From: Caryophanon sp036309765
Lineage (GTDB): Bacteria; Bacillota; Bacilli; Bacillales_A; Planococcaceae
Direction: 5' to 3'
Length of the DNA: 64,000 nucleotides
Assembly (NCBI GenBank): GCA_036309765.1
Contig: JAXJTE010000240.1
Span: forward strand, 1 to 64,000
Part shown: piece by piece, positions 52,380 to 60,475 of the stretch
Layout: the number at the start of each line of letters is the position of its first letter
Numbering within the stretch: the stretch's first letter is position 1
Notes under the pieces: generated by a model
Told to the model about the DNA's origin: nothing
Seen by the model: only the letters and a program-made list of their open reading frames with translations
The model's database searches: none
Program-made: the position numbers and the translations under genes

Positions 52380-53963
52380 ATGAAATGGTTGAAAAAGATT
52401 AATCAATTGTTTACGCATAAAGAATTACTCGATAATTCTGAGCAGCCTAAAAATGTTGAACAAGAAGCTGTGGTAAAGAAGCCGCAAGAAGAAGCGATTT
52501 TACCACCATCGAATTTACAACAACGATTTACAATGTCTGAGCCATTACAAGACATTGTAGAAAAGGCGCAGCAACAAGCGGAAACAACAGGTGCATTCCG
52601 TTTTCCTTTAATTCCAGACAATGAGGAGTTTACGGTACCGCCACCACCAATGCCAGAGCGACGTGAAGAACGCGTTCAACAACAAAAGCAAAAAGCGGCA
52701 GAAGTGGATTTATTGAACATTGTGTTAGAGCCAGACCCAGATTCACCAGGGATTCGCGGTGTGTTAAAAGAGCGTAAACGTGGCATTCATCGCAAAAAAG
52801 AGAAGCCACTTGCCGTTGCACCGATTGGCAAAAAGAAAAAAGAGCCAGTGTCAGCGCTGCGAGCAATGAAGGAAGACCCATCGTTTGAGCATCGTCGCTT
52901 CGTGCCATCTGTCGTGCCATCACCAATTTACGGTTACGGCGAGCGAACAGCTACTGTGCAAAAGCCTGTTGCAAAAGAGCCGAGCACAATTAACGAATTA
53001 CTTGGCAAACATAAGCAGCAGGAGCAAGAGCAAGCAGCGCCGCCTATAAATGAGCCACGCCAAACATCAGTGCGTCAAACGGTATTAACGAACAAAAGTA
53101 TTTTACAAACGCTTGAATATGCGTACGAGGAATTACCGAATGTACGTGAGGCACGCTTAGCGAAGGACCAGCCAGAAGTTGTTGAAGCAAACGACTATGT
53201 AGAGCCGGCATCACCAGAATTGATGATGCATCCAGACGTACTGGAGCAAGACATTATTCGCATGCCATCTTTACATAACGCAGCACCGAAACAGCAAGAT
53301 GAGGAAAAGCCAAAGTCGGATGAAGCAGAATCAGTAGTGGAATCGACAGAAGCGAAAGTGGAATCCGAAGAAGCAGTGGTTGAAGCAACAGTTGAGCCAA
53401 AAGTTGAATCCGAAGCAGCAGTGGTTGAAGCAACAGTTGAGCCAAAAGTTGAATCCGAAGCAGCAGTGGTTGAAGCAACAGTCGAGCCAAAAGCGGAATC
53501 CGAGGAAGCAACAGATGAAACGAAAATACCATCAGAAGAAACTGTAGCCGAATTAAAAGAAAATCAGCCAGTCGCAGCGGAATCAACAGACGAGCCAGTT
53601 TCAACAGAGCCATTGACGACACAGCAACCTGAAGTAGATGAAGTGGTTCAGCAAACTGTTGATAAATCATCATTTGAAGGTGAAATCATTGAAGAAGAGC
53701 GTTTAGATCAGCCTGTCTTGTCACCGCCAAACGAGCAACAGCCTGAAAATGCAGACGCGTTATTTGAAGCCGTTTGTCGCTTCGTCTATGAGAGCCAATC
53801 TGCGTCGATTACAGCGATTAAGCGTCAATTCCGTTTGAACTCGAGCGAAGCCGCACCGATAGTAGAGAAGCTAGAAGCACATGGCTATATTTCTGAGCCG
53901 AAAAAGGGTAACCGACGAGACGTACTCATTACGCAGGACGAGCTCGATCGAAAATTTTCGTAA
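52380..53963 (+). CDS. SftA/FtsK-like protein lacking the motor domain
   Basis: 527 residues. The N-terminal start (MKWLKKINQLFTHKE) and the long acidic, low-complexity linker resemble the soluble N-terminus of B. subtilis SftA, and murC lies next door as in B. subtilis. The last 65 residues are an FtsK gamma winged helix (FEAVCRFVYESQSASITAIK, then RQFRLNSSEAAPIVEKLEAH and RRDVLI). The ATPase motor (Walker A/B, about 400 residues) that should stand between them is absent in every frame and no remnant is seen. The gamma recognition helix also departs from the usual RIGYNRAARL. It is in frame and uninterrupted. It cannot translocate DNA alone; it may be a relic or a DNA/protein adaptor. Confidence 0.8.
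   Translation: MKWLKKINQLFTHKELLDNSEQPKNVEQEAVVKKPQEEAILPPSNLQQRFTMSEPLQDIVEKAQQQAETTGAFRFPLIPDNEEFTVPPPPMPERREERVQQQKQKAAEVDLLNIVLEPDPDSPGIRGVLKERKRGIHRKKEKPLAVAPIGKKKKEPVSALRAMKEDPSFEHRRFVPSVVPSPIYGYGERTATVQKPVAKEPSTINELLGKHKQQEQEQAAPPINEPRQTSVRQTVLTNKSILQTLEYAYEELPNVREARLAKDQPEVVEANDYVEPASPELMMHPDVLEQDIIRMPSLHNAAPKQQDEEKPKSDEAESVVESTEAKVESEEAVVEATVEPKVESEAAVVEATVEPKVESEAAVVEATVEPKAESEEATDETKIPSEETVAELKENQPVAAESTDEPVSTEPLTTQQPEVDEVVQQTVDKSSFEGEIIEEERLDQPVLSPPNEQQPENADALFEAVCRFVYESQSASITAIKRQFRLNSSEAAPIVEKLEAHGYISEPKKGNRRDVLITQDELDRKFS
53376..53510 (+). repeat. 45-bp tandem repeat inside the SftA-like gene
   Basis: Three copies encode VVEATVEPKVESEAA with few changes. They form part of the acidic linker; copy number is likely to vary by slippage without breaking the frame. 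Confidence 0.88.
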
Positions 53964-54053
53964 GTACGACATTTTCTATAAAAAGCTGTATACCGCTCAA
54001 AAAGTAGAGACAACGCATGAATTGTATGAACGGCTCGCGCTTTTTGGATTTAG

Positions 54054-54062
54054 TGGTATAAT
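54054..54062 (+). promoter_or_regulatory. Extended -10 promoter of murC
   Basis: TG-G-TATAAT at 54054-54062 with a poor -35. It lies between the SftA-like stop and the murC ribosome site, giving murC its own start. Confidence 0.55.
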
Positions 54063-54140
54063 GGTTAATCGAAAATACTGAAAATCAGCATAGCTGTGAC
54101 GTATACAGAAGGGATTTATTCCCACGGAGGGTTTAGCGTT

Positions 54141-55448
54141 ATGACATTATTTCATTTTACAGGGATTAAAGGCTCAGGGATGAGTTCACTTGCCCAAGTT
54201 TTATTCGATTCAGGCTTTGACGTACAAGGTTCTGACATTGAGCAATATTTTTTTACAGAGCAGCCATTAATTGACCGCGGCATGACGGTACTGCCGTTTA
54301 ACGCAGACAACATTCGTGAAGGCATGACGATCATTGCTGGTAACGCGTTCCCTGATGAGCATGAGGAAATTGTACGCGCGAAGGAGTTAGGTGTTGAAGT
54401 CATTCGCTACCATAAGTTTTTAGGCGATTATTTAAGCAACTACACGTCGATCGCGATTACTGGTGCGCACGGTAAAACGTCAACAACTGGTTTAATGAGC
54501 CATGTTGTGCGCGGCTATGAGCCAACGTCGTATTTAATCGGTGACGGTACAGGATCAGGTCAAGAAGGTGCGTCGTTCTTCGTGTTAGAGGCGTGCGAAT
54601 ATCGCCGTCACTTCCTAGCGTACAAGCCAGATTACGCGGTGATGACGAACATCGACTTTGACCACCCAGATTACTTCTCGGATATTGAGGACGTATATAG
54701 CGCGTTCCAAGAGCTTGCACGTCAAGTGAAAAAGGGCATTATCGCATGTGGCGACGATCGCTATTTACAGCGCATTCAAGCGAACGTACCAGTCGTGTAT
54801 TACGGCTTCGGTGAACAAAACGATTTCCAAGCGACGAACATTGAGAAAACGACGTCAGGCACGTCATTTGATGTCGTTGTGCGCAATGAGTTTTACCACC
54901 GTTTCCACATTCCGCTATTTGGAGATCATACGGTGTTAAATACGTTAGCCGTTATTTCTTTATGTCATTATGAAGGAATTCCAGCAGATATTATTCAACA
55001 GCAGTTAAATACGTACAAAGGTGTAAAAAGACGTTTTACGCAAACGGACATTGGGAATAATACACTGATTGATGATTACGCACATCATCCAACAGAAATT
55101 CGTGCAACGATTCAATCGGCGCGTCAAAAATTCCCTGAACGTGAGCTGATCGCGGTATTCCAGCCACACACATTCTCGCGTACGGAAGCGTTTTTACAAG
55201 ACTTTGCCGATGCATTAAACGGCGCAGACAAAGTGTACTTATGCGATATTTTTGGTTCAGCACGCGAAAAGCAAGGCGGTTTAACGATTCACGATTTAAT
55301 TGCTTGCTGTAACGATGCGACACATTTAACAGAGGACGTAACGGTATTACAGCAACATGCAGGCGCTGTGTACTTATTTATGGGTGCTGGTGATGTGACA
55401 AAATATCAAAAAGCATTTGAAGCTTTACTGCAAAATACGAACGTTTAA
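54141..55448 (+). CDS. murC: UDP-N-acetylmuramate--L-alanine ligase
   Basis: 435 residues from ATG 54141 (GGAGGG ten bases upstream; fifteen earlier in-frame codons rejected). Mur ligase: N-terminal UDP-binding domain (HFTGIKGSGMSSLAQVL), central ATP site AITGAHGKTSTTGLMSHV, and C-terminal DDYAHHPTEI. It adds L-Ala to UDP-MurNAc, the first peptide step of peptidoglycan. Followed by ytxG and ytxH, as in B. subtilis. Confidence 0.97.
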   Translation: MTLFHFTGIKGSGMSSLAQVLFDSGFDVQGSDIEQYFFTEQPLIDRGMTVLPFNADNIREGMTIIAGNAFPDEHEEIVRAKELGVEVIRYHKFLGDYLSNYTSIAITGAHGKTSTTGLMSHVVRGYEPTSYLIGDGTGSGQEGASFFVLEACEYRRHFLAYKPDYAVMTNIDFDHPDYFSDIEDVYSAFQELARQVKKGIIACGDDRYLQRIQANVPVVYYGFGEQNDFQATNIEKTTSGTSFDVVVRNEFYHRFHIPLFGDHTVLNTLAVISLCHYEGIPADIIQQQLNTYKGVKRRFTQTDIGNNTLIDDYAHHPTEIRATIQSARQKFPERELIAVFQPHTFSRTEAFLQDFADALNGADKVYLCDIFGSAREKQGGLTIHDLIACCNDATHLTEDVTVLQQHAGAVYLFMGAGDVTKYQKAFEALLQNTNV

Positions 55449-55460
55449 TGTAAACGAAAC

Positions 55461-55500
55461 AAATAACAGCTTAGTCAGCAATGAGTAAGCTGTTATTTTT
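55461..55500 (+). terminator. Terminator of murC
   Basis: Perfect stem AAATAACAGCTTA / TAAGCTGTTATTT followed by T. Confidence 0.87.
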
Positions 55501-55572
55501 CAAATGTTGCAGGAAATTTTGGATGATATGTGGAAAAACTAAAAAATAGACATGAATTAGGAGGTTACTCGT

Positions 55573-56046
55573 ATGGAATGGATTTTATATGTTGCGGCAC
55601 TTGTTGCGGCAATCGGATTTTTAGTACTTTGCATCGGGCTAGCGGCAACTTTATTCTCAGTAAAGAAAACGCTAGACAACATGGCTGGCACAGTTGCAGG
55701 CATTGAAAGCCAAATGGAAGGCATTACGCGTGAGACGACGACGTTACTTGCGAAAACAAATGACTTAGCAGCGGACGTTCAACACAAAGTTTCAGAAATG
55801 AACACAGTCGTTTCAGCTGTGAAAGGTATCGGTGAGTCAGTAACAGGCTTAAACCAATCAATTTCTCGCGTCACATCTTCTATTTCATCTGAAGTGAATA
55901 AAAACGATGAAAAAGTAGCGCAAGTTGTACAATGGGGTAGCGTTGCGATGGGCTTAGCCGACAAATGGAAAAAGCGCAAAGTAATCGACGGGCAAGATGT
56001 ACAATTCACAACATCTGCAAACCCAGTACACACACCGAATAAATAA
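55573..56046 (+). CDS. ytxG: DUF948 membrane protein YtxG
   Basis: 157 residues. One N-terminal membrane helix (WILYVAALVAAIGFLVLCIG), then a long helical, methyl-accepting-like coiled coil (IESQMEGITRETTTLLAKTN, AVKGIGESVTGLNQSISRVT) typical of DUF948. It is coded with ytxH. In B. subtilis this pair is linked to general stress (sigma-B/sigma-H) expression; no sigma-B promoter was identified here. GGAGGTTA precedes ATG 55573. Confidence 0.88.
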   Translation: MEWILYVAALVAAIGFLVLCIGLAATLFSVKKTLDNMAGTVAGIESQMEGITRETTTLLAKTNDLAADVQHKVSEMNTVVSAVKGIGESVTGLNQSISRVTSSISSEVNKNDEKVAQVVQWGSVAMGLADKWKKRKVIDGQDVQFTTSANPVHTPNK

Positions 56047-56081
56047 TTTTCTACACAACATGCTTAAGGGGGACTTTGTTC

Positions 56082-56669
56082 ATGACAAAACATTCAAATA
56101 ATCCAAATGAGTACACAGTAGACCCAGTTTATGCAAAGGAAACAAGCTCAAATGATTTCGTACTCGGCGCTATTGCTGGTGCGATTATCGGAGCGGCTGC
56201 GGCATTGTTACTTGCACCGAAAGCAGGGCGCGATTTACGCCATGACGTATCGGCGCAAGCAGTGCAGCTTCGTCATAAGGGCGCCGAGTTATCTGCGCAG
56301 GCGAAGGAAAAAACAGCTGAATTATCTGCACAAGCAAAAGAAAAAACAGCCGAGCTTTCATCAACAGCTGTTGATAAAACGAAGGAGCTAGCCGCAAAAG
56401 CACAGCCGTTAACGGATAAAGTAACGCCGCTCGTTGAAAAAGTAAAAGCTGCCGTGCCAACAAAAACGCCGCAGCCACCGACAGATGACGGTACTGCTTC
56501 AACAGAAGAGGAGCCGCTAACAGCTGAAGAAAAAGCAGCAGCGCTCGAATCAGGCTTAGACCCACGAGGTGAAACAGGTACGACGACAGAGGAAATTGCG
56601 GATGCATTAAACGTCGATGTCGAAGAAGCACTTAAGCAAGTAGAGCAATCAAAAGAGAAATATAAATAA
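56082..56669 (+). CDS. ytxH: YtxH-domain protein with extended C-terminus
   Basis: 195 residues from ATG 56082 (AAGGGGGA eight bases upstream; the TTG at 56076 is too close). YtxH domain: FVLGAIAGAIIGAAAALLLA membrane segment, then APKAGRDLR. A repeated amphipathic region follows (LSAQAKEKTAELSAQAKEKT, AELSSTAVDKTKELAAKAQP). It is longer than the usual 100-150 residues: an acidic 60-residue C-terminal extension ends in a small helical motif (TTEEIADALNVDVEEALKQV). Function unknown; membrane anchored. Confidence 0.85.
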   Translation: MTKHSNNPNEYTVDPVYAKETSSNDFVLGAIAGAIIGAAAALLLAPKAGRDLRHDVSAQAVQLRHKGAELSAQAKEKTAELSAQAKEKTAELSSTAVDKTKELAAKAQPLTDKVTPLVEKVKAAVPTKTPQPPTDDGTASTEEEPLTAEEKAAALESGLDPRGETGTTTEEIADALNVDVEEALKQVEQSKEKYK

Positions 56670-56672
56670 GTA

Positions 56673-56720
56673 AAAAAGGTGTACGACAAGTCAAAATGAT
56701 TTGTCGTACACCCTTTTTTT
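56673..56720 (+). terminator. Bidirectional terminator between ytxH and the FtsA-like gene
   Basis: Stem GGTGTACGACAAGTCA / TGATTTGTCGTACACC followed by seven T on the plus side; convergent genes. Confidence 0.9.
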
Positions 56721-56727
56721 ATGCGAT

Positions 56728-58911
56728 TTAAGCAAGCACAGGCTGCAACTGAATCTCGAGCACATCGCCGCCAAAAATGGGATCGTCGAAGCTGCACGGT
56801 GTATTGTTGCGTAAAATCGTAAACGACCCTTTAAACGTCGTTGGAAGCTGCCATTCAGACACACGGAACACATCTTGATACACCCACGGACCGCTTTCTT
56901 TCGTCACGACTTCGATGCGTGCGCCTGGGCGAATCGGTGCATCGGGCGCAACAGCTTCACCATCAACGAGCATTTCAGCAAGCGTGCGTGATAGCGTGCA
57001 CGTCTCTTTTTGGAACGTCACCGTAATCGAATCGACGAGCGTTAAATTGAGCTGCTGGGCAACCATTGCCGCAGTCGGTAAGCTTGGTATCGTGACCGCT
57101 AACACATCGCCGTGCTGTAGTGGATAGTTCGTTTTCACTTTATGCCCATTTAACAGCACCTCGCCAGAAAACATCGGCATCGTCACAGGGCGTCCGTCAA
57201 TCGCTACGTAAAATGCCTGTAGCTGCTGCAACACACTTTCTTGCCCAATCATCGTTAAAAACTGTGCAATCGTATCGACCATCGTAATTTTTAACCCGTC
57301 GCCGTTTTCAATTTTCGTATCAACCGTTGCAGGCTGCCCGTTTATCGTTAACGTTGGCTCAACAGTGTATGATTGATGCTGGAACGTAATGACTTTCGCT
57401 GACGTATCGTCGAGTAAGTCGCGCATATACACGGTCGCACGTTCACCTTGTACGCCTTCTTTTAACGTCACGACATCGTTATGCTTAATAATTGTTTTAA
57501 GCGATGCAGGCTCGTCGTTAATTAAAATAGTAGCAGGCTCACCGACCGTACCAGGAATCGTCATCACTTGCCCATTTAACGTAATCGTCGTCGCTGTACC
57601 TTCCTTACCATATAGCGTATCAGCAGGCACGTTTGCGGCAAGCAGCGCGTCTGATACCGTCATATCGCTCACTTCGAACAGGCGCACGACGCGACCGTTG
57701 ACTGTAAGCGACATGTAATGAATTGGCGCACGTTTTGCCGCAATCGCAATACCAATTGGCGTAACAAGCTCTGGCGTCATCGGAATGGATTCGTCATACG
57801 TCACGTCCTGTAGCGCTTTTAAATCACGCACAGCAACGCGGTTAAGCGGCAAGTCTAGCTCAGTTGAAAGTGCCTCTGTAATGCGCGGAGTTAAGCTACC
57901 ACCACCAATGAGCATGACTGCTTTCGGTGCGATACCATTTAAGCGTAAAATTTCTTCGCTAATCGATTTAGCTAAATGCGTAATCGCTGGTGCAATTGCT
58001 TCACACACATCGTCAGCACTATGAATTTCATCAAAGCCTAAAATATCTTGAATGACGATATCCTCACCGAGCGTAATTTTTCGCTTCGCTTCCTCTGCTA
58101 CGTGGAAGTCGAGTAAATAATGATCACTAAGCGCTTCGGTAATTTCATCGCCTGCAGTTGGCACCATGCCATATGCGATGACAGTATTTTTGTCAGTAAT
58201 CGCAATGTCGGACGTTCCCGCACCGATATCGACGAGCGCTACGTTTAAACGACGCATTGATGGTGGAATGAGCACGTTAATGGCTGCTATTGGTTCAAGT
58301 GTTAATGCTTCCATTTGTAAGTTTGCACGCTTTAATGCCGCTAGTAATGATTCGACAACGACACGCGGTAAAAACGTCGCAATGACTTCTACTTCTGCGA
58401 CGTCACCTTGTTGGTCGAGCAGGCTGCCAATTTCATCATCGTCTAAACGGTAATACAGCACCGAATAGCCGACGCAGTAATAGTGACTTGCCTTCGCGTC
58501 CGTGCGGTTTGCAACAAGCTGCTGCTGAGCGAGCTGAACGGCTTGTAGCTCTAAACGGTGAATATCCTCATCTGTAAATAGTGATCTGCTTGCGATCGAC
58601 ATTTTCGCCACGGCCTGCTCAGTCTTTAATGCACGACCGGCTGCTGCGACGCTTACATGTGTTAGTGAGCCGTGCTTTTTTTCGAGCTCTTGTTTAATTT
58701 CATCGATTAATTGCGCAACGAATAGCACGTTATGGATTTGCCCATCGACCATCGCGCGTTCTTTATGTTCTTTTGCTAATATATCAATGACGTGAAATTG
58801 CTCATCGCGTTGTTCTAAAATAATACCGACAACAGAGCGTGTGCCAATATCGAGTGCGAATAACTTTTCCGCAGATGAACTATTTGCATTTGGTGTGTCA
58901 ATAGTTGACAT
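56728..58911 (-). CDS. FtsA-like actin-fold ATPase with C-terminal beta-grasp-like repeats
   Basis: 727 residues. Residues about 15-400 are an FtsA/PilM-type actin fold: phosphate-1 ALDIGTRSVVGI, an SHS2-like insertion (HVSVAAAGRALKT onward), phosphate-2 VDIGAGTSDIAI and adenosine loop MLIGGGSLTPRI. Residues about 400-727 hold several short modules of a common pattern (a strand, then NG or DGxPV, then HGD/NGD and a strand: SLTVNGRVVRLFEVSDMTVS; TLTINGQPATVDTKIENGDG; VLLNGHKVKTNYPLQHGDVL), resembling beta-grasp or ThiS/TGS-like folds. There is no FtsA C-terminal amphipathic helix. AAGGAAG precedes ATG 58911. It stands where ytxJ lies in B. subtilis. Role unknown; an FtsA-like scaffold is inferred. 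Confidence 0.75.
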   Translation of the reverse strand: MSTIDTPNANSSSAEKLFALDIGTRSVVGIILEQRDEQFHVIDILAKEHKERAMVDGQIHNVLFVAQLIDEIKQELEKKHGSLTHVSVAAAGRALKTEQAVAKMSIASRSLFTDEDIHRLELQAVQLAQQQLVANRTDAKASHYYCVGYSVLYYRLDDDEIGSLLDQQGDVAEVEVIATFLPRVVVESLLAALKRANLQMEALTLEPIAAINVLIPPSMRRLNVALVDIGAGTSDIAITDKNTVIAYGMVPTAGDEITEALSDHYLLDFHVAEEAKRKITLGEDIVIQDILGFDEIHSADDVCEAIAPAITHLAKSISEEILRLNGIAPKAVMLIGGGSLTPRITEALSTELDLPLNRVAVRDLKALQDVTYDESIPMTPELVTPIGIAIAAKRAPIHYMSLTVNGRVVRLFEVSDMTVSDALLAANVPADTLYGKEGTATTITLNGQVMTIPGTVGEPATILINDEPASLKTIIKHNDVVTLKEGVQGERATVYMRDLLDDTSAKVITFQHQSYTVEPTLTINGQPATVDTKIENGDGLKITMVDTIAQFLTMIGQESVLQQLQAFYVAIDGRPVTMPMFSGEVLLNGHKVKTNYPLQHGDVLAVTIPSLPTAAMVAQQLNLTLVDSITVTFQKETCTLSRTLAEMLVDGEAVAPDAPIRPGARIEVVTKESGPWVYQDVFRVSEWQLPTTFKGSFTILRNNTPCSFDDPIFGGDVLEIQLQPVLA

Positions 58912-58982
58912 ACCGGCACTTCCTTTCTATAATAAGATAACAATAGATTACTTTAGTGAGTTGAAGCGCTAAATTAAAAAGC

Positions 58983-59011
58983 GTGACAATTCAAAAAATA
59001 TAATGTATAAT
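58983..59011 (+). promoter_or_regulatory. Sigma-A promoter of aroA
   Basis: -35 GTGACA (58983-58988), 17-bp spacer, perfect -10 TATAAT (59006-59011). It lies in the 177-nt divergent space shared with the FtsA-like gene. Confidence 0.75.
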
Positions 59012-59088
59012 AAAGTTATATAGAAAAATGTATCATACATTAGCTTGTTAGGAAATGGTTTGATACGTGGAAGAGAGGGAAACGGTAT

Positions 59089-60174
59089 ATGAATCAACAA
59101 GAATTAGAAGTGTTACGTTCAAAAATTGACGGTTTAAACTTAGAAATTTTACGTTTAATTAATGAGCGTGCCGAAGTGGTAGAGCAAATTGGTAAGATCA
59201 AAGAGAAACAAGGTGTTAACCGTTATGATCCTCTTCGCGAGCGTCACATGCTTGATTTATTAAAAGAGCATAACAACGGCCCATTAAACCAAATGACAGT
59301 AGATTTCATCTTCAAGCAAATTTTCAAAACAGCGCTTAAGCAATTAGAAGCTGAAAAGAAAAAAGAGCTGCTTGTATCACGTAAGAAAAAAGCAGAAGAT
59401 ACAATCGTTAATGTCAATGGTGAGTTAATCGGTAAAGATGGTACATCATTCTTATACGGTCCATGTGCAGTTGAATCTTACGAGCAAGTAGATGCAGTAG
59501 CACAATCAATTAGCGAAAAAGGCTTAAAATTAATTCGCGGTGGTGCTTACAAGCCACGTACTTCTCCATACGACTTCCAAGGTTTAGGCTTAGAAGGCTT
59601 AAAAATCTTAAGCGAAGTAGGGAAAAAGCGCGGTTTAGGTGTTGTAACTGAAATCGTAACACCAGGCGACTTAGATGAAGCTTTAGAATACATTGACGTA
59701 ATCCAAATCGGTGCGCGTAACATGCAAAACTTCGAGTTATTAAAAGCAGCAGGTGCAACTGACAAGCCTGTATTATTAAAACGCGGTTTAGCAGCAACAA
59801 TTGACGAGTTCATTCACGCAGCAGAATACATTATGTCTAAAGGCAATGAAAACATCATCCTTTGCGAGCGCGGTATTCGTACGTACGAAAAAGCGACACG
59901 TAACACGTTAGACATTTCAGCTGTGCCAATTTTAAAGCAAGAAACACATTTACCAGTAATGGTAGACGTAACACACTCAACAGGTCGTCGTGACTTATTA
60001 TTACCATGTGCAAAAGCTGCAATCGCAATCGGTGCAGACGGCGTAATGGCAGAGGTTCACCCAGACCCATCAGTAGCATTATCAGATCAACAACAACAAA
60101 TGGATATTCCAACATTCGACGCATTCCACGATGAGCTATTAAAGTTCATGAAGCAATACGACGTAGTAAAATAA
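59089..60174 (+). CDS. aroA: Bifunctional chorismate mutase / DAHP synthase
   Basis: 361 residues. N-terminal chorismate mutase (AroQ type, about 1-90: LRSKIDGLNLEILRLINERA), then the DAHP synthase barrel (about 100-355: GPCAVESYEQV, KPRTSPYDFQG, QIGARNMQNF, LLKRGLAATI, DVTHSTGRRD). It makes the first shikimate-pathway intermediate from PEP and erythrose 4-phosphate. The mutase domain acts as allosteric sensor for chorismate/prephenate in the B. subtilis enzyme. Highly uniform codon use suggests strong expression. ccpA follows, as in B. subtilis (also called aroG there). Confidence 0.97.
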   Translation: MNQQELEVLRSKIDGLNLEILRLINERAEVVEQIGKIKEKQGVNRYDPLRERHMLDLLKEHNNGPLNQMTVDFIFKQIFKTALKQLEAEKKKELLVSRKKKAEDTIVNVNGELIGKDGTSFLYGPCAVESYEQVDAVAQSISEKGLKLIRGGAYKPRTSPYDFQGLGLEGLKILSEVGKKRGLGVVTEIVTPGDLDEALEYIDVIQIGARNMQNFELLKAAGATDKPVLLKRGLAATIDEFIHAAEYIMSKGNENIILCERGIRTYEKATRNTLDISAVPILKQETHLPVMVDVTHSTGRRDLLLPCAKAAIAIGADGVMAEVHPDPSVALSDQQQQMDIPTFDAFHDELLKFMKQYDVVK

Positions 60175-60185
60175 TATTCGACGAA

Positions 60186-60227
60186 AAGCGGGCACGACAT
60201 GGTCAAACATGTTGTGCTCTTTTTTTG
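60186..60227 (+). terminator. Terminator of aroA
   Basis: Stem GCGGGCACGACATG / CATGTTGTGCTC with loop GTCAAA, then T run. Confidence 0.85.
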
Positions 60228-60251
60228 TTTAACCGCCGTTAAATGTAGTTT

Positions 60252-60290
60252 AAATTGCTCGTGATTCAAGACCCCACAGATGTGAAGAGA
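60252..60290 (+). repeat. Fragment of dispersed repeat between aroA and ccpA
   Basis: TTGCTCGTGATTCAAGACCCCACA matches part of copy B (GCTCGTGACTCAAGACCCCGCA). It has no inverted partner here, so it is a truncated copy. The rest of the 301-nt gap holds the aroA terminator and the ccpA promoter. Confidence 0.55.
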
Positions 60291-60408
60291 AAACAGTAAA
60301 ACAGCTGCATAAACGTTCTTTCCTCCTGTTGCATTACAAAAAAACAGGAAATGTGTGACAACATACAGAAATAGTTAGAGAAATGCAGTGCTTTTCCACC
60401 GCAAAGCA

Positions 60409-60438
60409 TTGAAAATAGTACAGTTTTTGTCGTATGAT
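60409..60438 (+). promoter_or_regulatory. Sigma-A promoter of ccpA
   Basis: -35 TTGAAA (60409-60414), 18-bp spacer, -10 TATGAT (60433-60438). Confidence 0.7.
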
Positions 60439-60475
60439 GAATACAGAGAAAAGAGAGCAAAGGAGTTGAACGTCC

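Noticed and set aside
53254..53673. 139-codon Leu-rich open frame opposite the SftA-like gene
   Set aside because: Antisense of the 45-bp tandem repeats; the regular leucine pattern comes from the repeat.
53881..54081. 66-codon frame overlapping the end of the SftA-like gene, considered as a displaced motor fragment
   Set aside because: It contains no Walker or FtsK motif and has no ribosome site.
56185..56797. Two long open frames opposite ytxH (148 and 174 codons)
   Set aside because: Antisense of the repeated Lys/Ala codons in ytxH; low-complexity products.
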